NCBI GenBank assembly: GCA_030147325.1
Contig: JASLAA010000213.1
Coordinates: 1 to 35,297, forward strand
Source: Arthrobacter sp.
GTDB lineage: Bacteria; Actinomycetota; Actinomycetes; Actinomycetales; Micrococcaceae
Reading direction: 5' to 3'
Length of the DNA: 35,297 bases
Shown here: one piece after another, positions 32,317 through 35,297 of the stretch
Position numbering within the stretch: the first letter of the stretch is position 1
Layout: each line of letters starts with the position of its first letter
Notes under the pieces: model-generated
Databases searched by the model: none
What the model was told of the DNA's origin: nothing
What the model saw: the letters and a program-made list of their open reading frames with translations, nothing else
Position numbers and translations under genes: made by a program

Positions 32317-33366
32317 ATGCGTGCTGTCTGGTTCGACGAGTTCTCCGCCCTTCCGGTTCTTCGTGAGGTTCCCGCACCCACGGCCCCTCCGCGAGGAGTG
32401 GTGGTCCGGGTCGAAGCGACCGGTCTCTGCCGCAGCGACGTGCACGGCTGGCTGGGGCATGACGACGGCATCACCCTTCCGCACGTCCCGGGCCACGAAT
32501 TGGTGGGGACCATCACGGCCGCGGACCGGGAGGTCCGCCGTTTCTCCGTCGGTGACCGCGTGACGACGCCGTTCGTGTGCGCGTGCGGCCACTGTCCCGA
32601 GTGCATCTCGGGCAACGGACAGGTCTGCCGCAACCAGACGCAGCCGGGCTTCACGCACTGGGGATCGTTCGCGGACTACGTGGCCCTGCACGACGCCGAT
32701 ACGAACCTCATCGCGGTACCGGCCTCCCTCGACGCGGGAGCGGCCGCACTGCTCGGGTGCCGGTTCGCCACGTCCTACCGCGGCCTGGTGCACCAGGCCC
32801 GCCTCCGCTCGGGTGAGTCCCTCGTGGTCGTGGGCTGCGGTGGCGTGGGGTTGAGCGCGGTCATGATCGGCGTGGCCCTGGGTGCGGACGTGGTGGCGGT
32901 CGACGTCGACGACGCCGCACTCGCGAGGGCGGCACGTTTCGGAGCGGGAAGGACACTGAACTCCGCGGGGCTGGCCCCCGCCGCCGTGGTCGCAGCCCTC
33001 GCCGACACGCGTGACGAGGGGTTCGACGTCTCGGTGGATGCCCTCGGGCGGCAGGAGACCGCAGCTGTGGGCATCCTCTCGCTGCGGCCCCGCGGTCGCC
33101 ATGTGCAGATCGGTCTCTTCCCTGCGGACCCCGTACTGCCGATGGGTGCGGTGATCGGCAGGGAGTTGTCCCTCCTCGGCAGTCACGGGATGCCCGCGCA
33201 GGACTACCCGGGGCTCCTGGAGCTCGTCTCCGAGGACCGCCTGCGGCCCCAGGACCTGATCGAGCGGACCATCTCCCTGGCCGAGGTCCCGGAAGCCCTC
33301 AGGGCCATGGCAGGTGACAGATCCACGGGGGGCGTGACCGTCGTCGATCTCGGACGGAGTTCCTAG
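32317..33366 (+). CDS. Zinc-dependent alcohol dehydrogenase (MDR family)
   Basis: A 349-residue medium-chain dehydrogenase. The catalytic zinc ligands are C38 (GLCRSD) and the GHE motif (H60, E61). Structural zinc cysteines are C90, C93, C96 and C104. The NAD(P)-binding fold follows (VVVGCGGVGLSAV, then a VDVDD strand end that favours NAD+). The PFVCACGHCPECISGNG region and the HWGSFADYVALHDADTNL motif are typical of the group often annotated as zinc-dependent alcohol dehydrogenase. ATG 32317 is preferred over GTG 32284. Its TAG stop shares the CTAG at 33363-33366 with the convergent dehydrogenase. Confidence 0.92.
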   Translation: MRAVWFDEFSALPVLREVPAPTAPPRGVVVRVEATGLCRSDVHGWLGHDDGITLPHVPGHELVGTITAADREVRRFSVGDRVTTPFVCACGHCPECISGNGQVCRNQTQPGFTHWGSFADYVALHDADTNLIAVPASLDAGAAALLGCRFATSYRGLVHQARLRSGESLVVVGCGGVGLSAVMIGVALGADVVAVDVDDAALARAARFGAGRTLNSAGLAPAAVVAALADTRDEGFDVSVDALGRQETAAVGILSLRPRGRHVQIGLFPADPVLPMGAVIGRELSLLGSHGMPAQDYPGLLELVSEDRLRPQDLIERTISLAEVPEALRAMAGDRSTGGVTVVDLGRSS

Positions 33367-34397
33367 ACCTTGAGGTCGAGGACGAACCGGTAACGGACGT
33401 CGTTACGTCGAAGCCGTTCCAGCGCCTCGTCGACCCGGCTCACCGGCAGTACCTCGACGTCGGCTGCGATGCCGTGGGCGCCGCAGAAATCCAGCATCTC
33501 CTGCGTGGCCCTGGTTCCACCACTACCGGCCGATGCAAGGCTCTTGCGCCCGATGAGGAGGGCCATCGGATCGAACACGAGCCGGTCCGCGATGCCGAGG
33601 ACGCACAGGGTGCCGTCCATGGACAGCGCCCGGAGGTAGGGCGTCAGATCGTGGGGTGAGGAGGCCGTATCGAGGATGAGGTCGTGACTGTCGGACTGTG
33701 CCGCCATGGCCGATTCCTCCGTCGAGAGGACGACGTCGTCAGCACCGAGCGCATAGGCGGCGTCGGCCTTCGCGGGTGAGGTGGTGAAGACCGTCACGCG
33801 CGCCCCCAGCCCTTTCGCGAGCTTGACCGCCAGGTGCCCCAGGCCGCCGACGCCGACGATCCCCACCCTGCTGCCGGCGCCGACCCGCCATCTCTTCAGC
33901 GGTTCCCAGACCGTGATCCCCGCGCACATCAGCGGTGCGACCGCCGCGGGGTCCAGCCCCGCGGGGACGGCGTAGGCGAAGGCCTCGCGGACCACGTACT
34001 CCGACGAATAGGCGCCCTGCGTCTGCGCCCCGTCGTGGCGATCGGTTCCGCCGTACGTGAGCGTGGGGAAGGCGTGACAGTAGTTCTCCTGCTGCGCGAG
34101 GCACGCACTGCAGGTTCCGCAGGAGTCGACGATGTTCCCCACGGCCACGACGTCCCCGACGGCGAACCGGGTGACGGCCGCACCGGTCTCCGTCACGGTT
34201 CCGGTGAACTCGTGTCCGGGTACCAGCCGGGAGGCACCTCTCGCGGCCGAGGCGATCGCGTCGAGGTCGCTGTGGCAGACCCCGCAGTAGTCGACCGCGA
34301 CGGCGATATCATCTGGGCGGAGATCCCTCCTCGCGAAACTCCACTCCGACACTCCTGCCTGTCCTTCGTCCGACGCGTAGCCGGTGACGTTCCTCAT
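33363..34397 (-). CDS. NAD(P)-dependent alcohol dehydrogenase, cinnamyl-alcohol dehydrogenase type
   Basis: A 344-residue zinc MDR enzyme. Catalytic ligands are C41 (YCGVCHSD) and the PGHEF motif (H62, E63); structural cysteines are C93, C96, C99 and C107. The cofactor motif GVGGLGHLAVKLAKGLG and the strand VTVFTTS suggest NADP(H), as in YahK/AdhC aldehyde reductases. It probably reduces aldehydes. ATG 34397 is chosen because GGAAGGGG lies five bases upstream; the frame also reaches a TTG at 34418 that lies inside the operator-like palindrome. It is divergent from a TetR-type gene, and operator-like repeats in the gap suggest control by that regulator. Confidence 0.92.
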   Translation of the reverse strand: MRNVTGYASDEGQAGVSEWSFARRDLRPDDIAVAVDYCGVCHSDLDAIASAARGASRLVPGHEFTGTVTETGAAVTRFAVGDVVAVGNIVDSCGTCSACLAQQENYCHAFPTLTYGGTDRHDGAQTQGAYSSEYVVREAFAYAVPAGLDPAAVAPLMCAGITVWEPLKRWRVGAGSRVGIVGVGGLGHLAVKLAKGLGARVTVFTTSPAKADAAYALGADDVVLSTEESAMAAQSDSHDLILDTASSPHDLTPYLRALSMDGTLCVLGIADRLVFDPMALLIGRKSLASAGSGGTRATQEMLDFCGAHGIAADVEVLPVSRVDEALERLRRNDVRYRFVLDLKV

Positions 34398-34412
34398 GGG
34401 TACCCCTTCCAG

Positions 34413-34428
34413 AACCAACTGTTTGGTT
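34413..34428. promoter_or_regulatory. TetR-type operator-like palindrome O1
   Basis: AACCAACTGTTTGGTT has perfect six-base arms (AACCAA/TTGGTT) around CTGT. On the minus strand it follows a TACGGT hexamer (34434-34439) that could be the -10 of the dehydrogenase gene, so a bound repressor would sit at the transcript start. Confidence 0.7.
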
Positions 34429-34461
34429 GCTTCGACCGTACTCCGACGTGGCGCAGAAAGA

Positions 34462-34477
34462 AACCAACCGGTTGGAA
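34462..34477. promoter_or_regulatory. TetR-type operator-like palindrome O2
   Basis: AACCAACCGGTTGGAA contains the perfect 12-bp palindrome CCAACCGGTTGG and shares the AACCAA half-site with O1, 49 bases away centre to centre. It abuts the TAGGGT hexamer of the tetR gene, a layout suited to autorepression. Confidence 0.72.
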
Positions 34478-34483
34478 TAGGGT
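34478..34483 (+). promoter_or_regulatory. Leaderless-type -10 element of the tetR-type gene
   Basis: TAGGGT lies six bases before ATG 34490 and immediately after operator O2. No Shine-Dalgarno sequence fits, and no -35 hexamer is clear. Confidence 0.5.
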
Positions 34484-34489
34484 TGCTCC

Positions 34490-35074
34490 ATGGGTAACAG
34501 CGATGCCACGAGGAGGCGCATCCTCGAAGCGGCCACGGAGGAATTCGCCGAGCGGGGGATCGCCGGCGCCCGGATCGACAGGATCGCGCAGGCCGCCAGG
34601 GCCAACAAGGCTCAGCTCTACGCCTACTTCGGCAACAAGGAGCAGCTCTTCAGTGCCGTCCTCGGCGACCGGCTCCGTGCCATCGTCGACGCCGTACCGA
34701 TCGACGCCGAGGACCTGCCGGGCTACGCCGTGCGCCTGTACGACGACTACCTCGCGCACCCCCTGGTGGTGAAGCTCGCTGTCTGGACGCGGCTGGAGCG
34801 GCAGCCCTTCGGCGCGCTGGGGCCCGAGATCGGCACCCTCGACGCCCCGAAGTTCGCCTCGATCGCCGCCGCGCAGGCGAAGGGACTCGTCGAGCCGGGC
34901 ATAGCACCGGCGGATCTCTTCTCCCTCGTGATCGCCCTGTCCATGACGTGGTCCCCCGTGAGCACCACGATCGCCGCCTCCCCCGGTGACGACCAGGCAC
35001 AGCACGACGAGCGACGACGGCTCATCCACCTGGCCGTCCAGCGCCTCGTGACTCCTGACACCCGGCCGGGCTGA
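34490..35074 (+). CDS. TetR-family regulator, probable repressor of the divergent alcohol dehydrogenase
   Basis: A 194-residue TetR regulator. The DNA-binding helix-turn-helix spans about 25-46 (AGARIDRIAQAARANKAQLYAYF), including the conserved YAYFGNKEQLF ending. The ligand-binding C-terminal domain is helical and unclassified. Two similar palindromes in the 92-base gap to the divergent dehydrogenase gene make it a local autoregulator, which is inference. The inducer may be an aldehyde or alcohol. The start is set by TAGGGT six bases upstream. Confidence 0.92.
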   Translation: MGNSDATRRRILEAATEEFAERGIAGARIDRIAQAARANKAQLYAYFGNKEQLFSAVLGDRLRAIVDAVPIDAEDLPGYAVRLYDDYLAHPLVVKLAVWTRLERQPFGALGPEIGTLDAPKFASIAAAQAKGLVEPGIAPADLFSLVIALSMTWSPVSTTIAASPGDDQAQHDERRRLIHLAVQRLVTPDTRPG

Positions 35075-35164
35075 CCGAGCTGACCGGGGACGTCGATCGA
35101 TCCCGAGGTGGGGCAACCGACTGCAGCGCGCGGTTCGGCTGCCTCGCCAGGCGCCAAGGACCAG

Positions 35165-35297
35165 TCAACTGCTGCGCGAGGCCGCTGACCTGATGGCCTC
35201 GGCAAGATCGCCGGGACGGCTCCACATGGGCCAGTGCCCCGTCGGCAGGTCGATGACCTCGAGGTGCTCGAGCTTCGCGACCTCGGCGAACATGGCG
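35165..35297 (-). CDS. Alpha/beta hydrolase, C-terminal fragment
   Basis: The last 43 residues of a minus-strand gene cut by the right edge. The frame runs from 35296 down to TGA at 35165-35167. The sequence HLEVIDLPTGHWPMWSRP carries the catalytic-histidine motif typical of alpha/beta hydrolases, where GHW or GHF follows the last core strand. The closing helix DLAEAIRSAAS is also typical. Substrate unknown. It is convergent with the tetR-type gene, 90 bases apart, and I saw no clear terminator in that gap. Confidence 0.7.
   Translation of the reverse strand, partial: AMFAEVAKLEHLEVIDLPTGHWPMWSRPGDLAEAIRSAASRSS

Noticed and set aside
34398..34418. Upstream TTG start for the minus-strand alcohol dehydrogenase
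   Set aside because: It would place seven extra codons inside the operator and over the ribosome site. ATG 34397 has GGAAGGGG at proper spacing.

Overview
The window is high-GC actinobacterial chromosome, about two thirds G+C by eye, with frequent GTG starts. Gene content and the many leaderless-type starts fit the Micrococcaceae (Arthrobacter or a close relative). That assignment is inference; no 16S gene is present. I see no insertion sequence, phage, CRISPR array or plasmid function, so this looks like core or soft-core genome with a strong carbohydrate-uptake and membrane-transport flavour.

Layout. (1) Positions 1-5081 hold the end of a beta-glucoside/cellobiose-type locus: the tail of one ABC permease, a second permease, a GH1 beta-glucosidase and a LacI-type regulator, followed by a Gfo/Idh/MocA oxidoreductase. 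(2) Positions 5164-7669 hold nadE, xthA and a conserved unknown gene coupled to xthA. (3) Positions 7757-12316, minus strand, form a complete LacI-controlled sugar ABC import operon: binding lipoprotein, two permeases and regulator. Its promoter carries a perfect LacI-type operator, and a 16-bp perfect hairpin lies between the binding-protein and permease genes. Neither sugar system encodes an ATPase, which suggests a shared MsiK-type ATPase elsewhere. (4) Positions 12365-14705, minus strand, are a tightly coupled Asp23/DUF2273/DUF6286/AmaP envelope-stress cluster of five genes. An unrelated-looking lipoprotein gene lies upstream. (5) Positions 15515-16042 hold a tRNA-Glu, tRNA-Asp, tRNA-Phe operon with promoter and terminator. 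(6) Positions 16111-20911 encode a small zincin-type metallopeptidase, a secreted NlpC/P60 cell-wall hydrolase, a tandem universal stress protein, a short FAD-binding-like protein and a CopC-like copper protein. (7) Positions 21059-32256 are rich in transporters: NCS2 purine permease, CPA1 Na+/H+ antiporter, Nramp-like protein with altered motifs, AEC carrier, MFS exporter and BCCT osmolyte transporter. Interspersed are a spermidine-synthase-like protein, a GNAT acetyltransferase, a thiamine-binding-like protein and a small acidic protein. (8) Positions 32317-35297 hold two convergent zinc alcohol dehydrogenases whose stop codons share one CTAG, a divergent TetR regulator with two matching operator-like palindromes, and the 3' end of an alpha/beta hydrolase.

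No wholly new system is evident. The most system-like item is the Asp23-type cluster, in which four of five proteins appear to carry a related Asp23-like domain. Other items worth attention are the Nramp homologue without DPGN or MPH motifs, the operator architectures at 12288-12316 and 34413-34477, and eleven starts lying 5-7 nt after a -10-like hexamer. No stretch longer than 300 bases lacks a gene or RNA.
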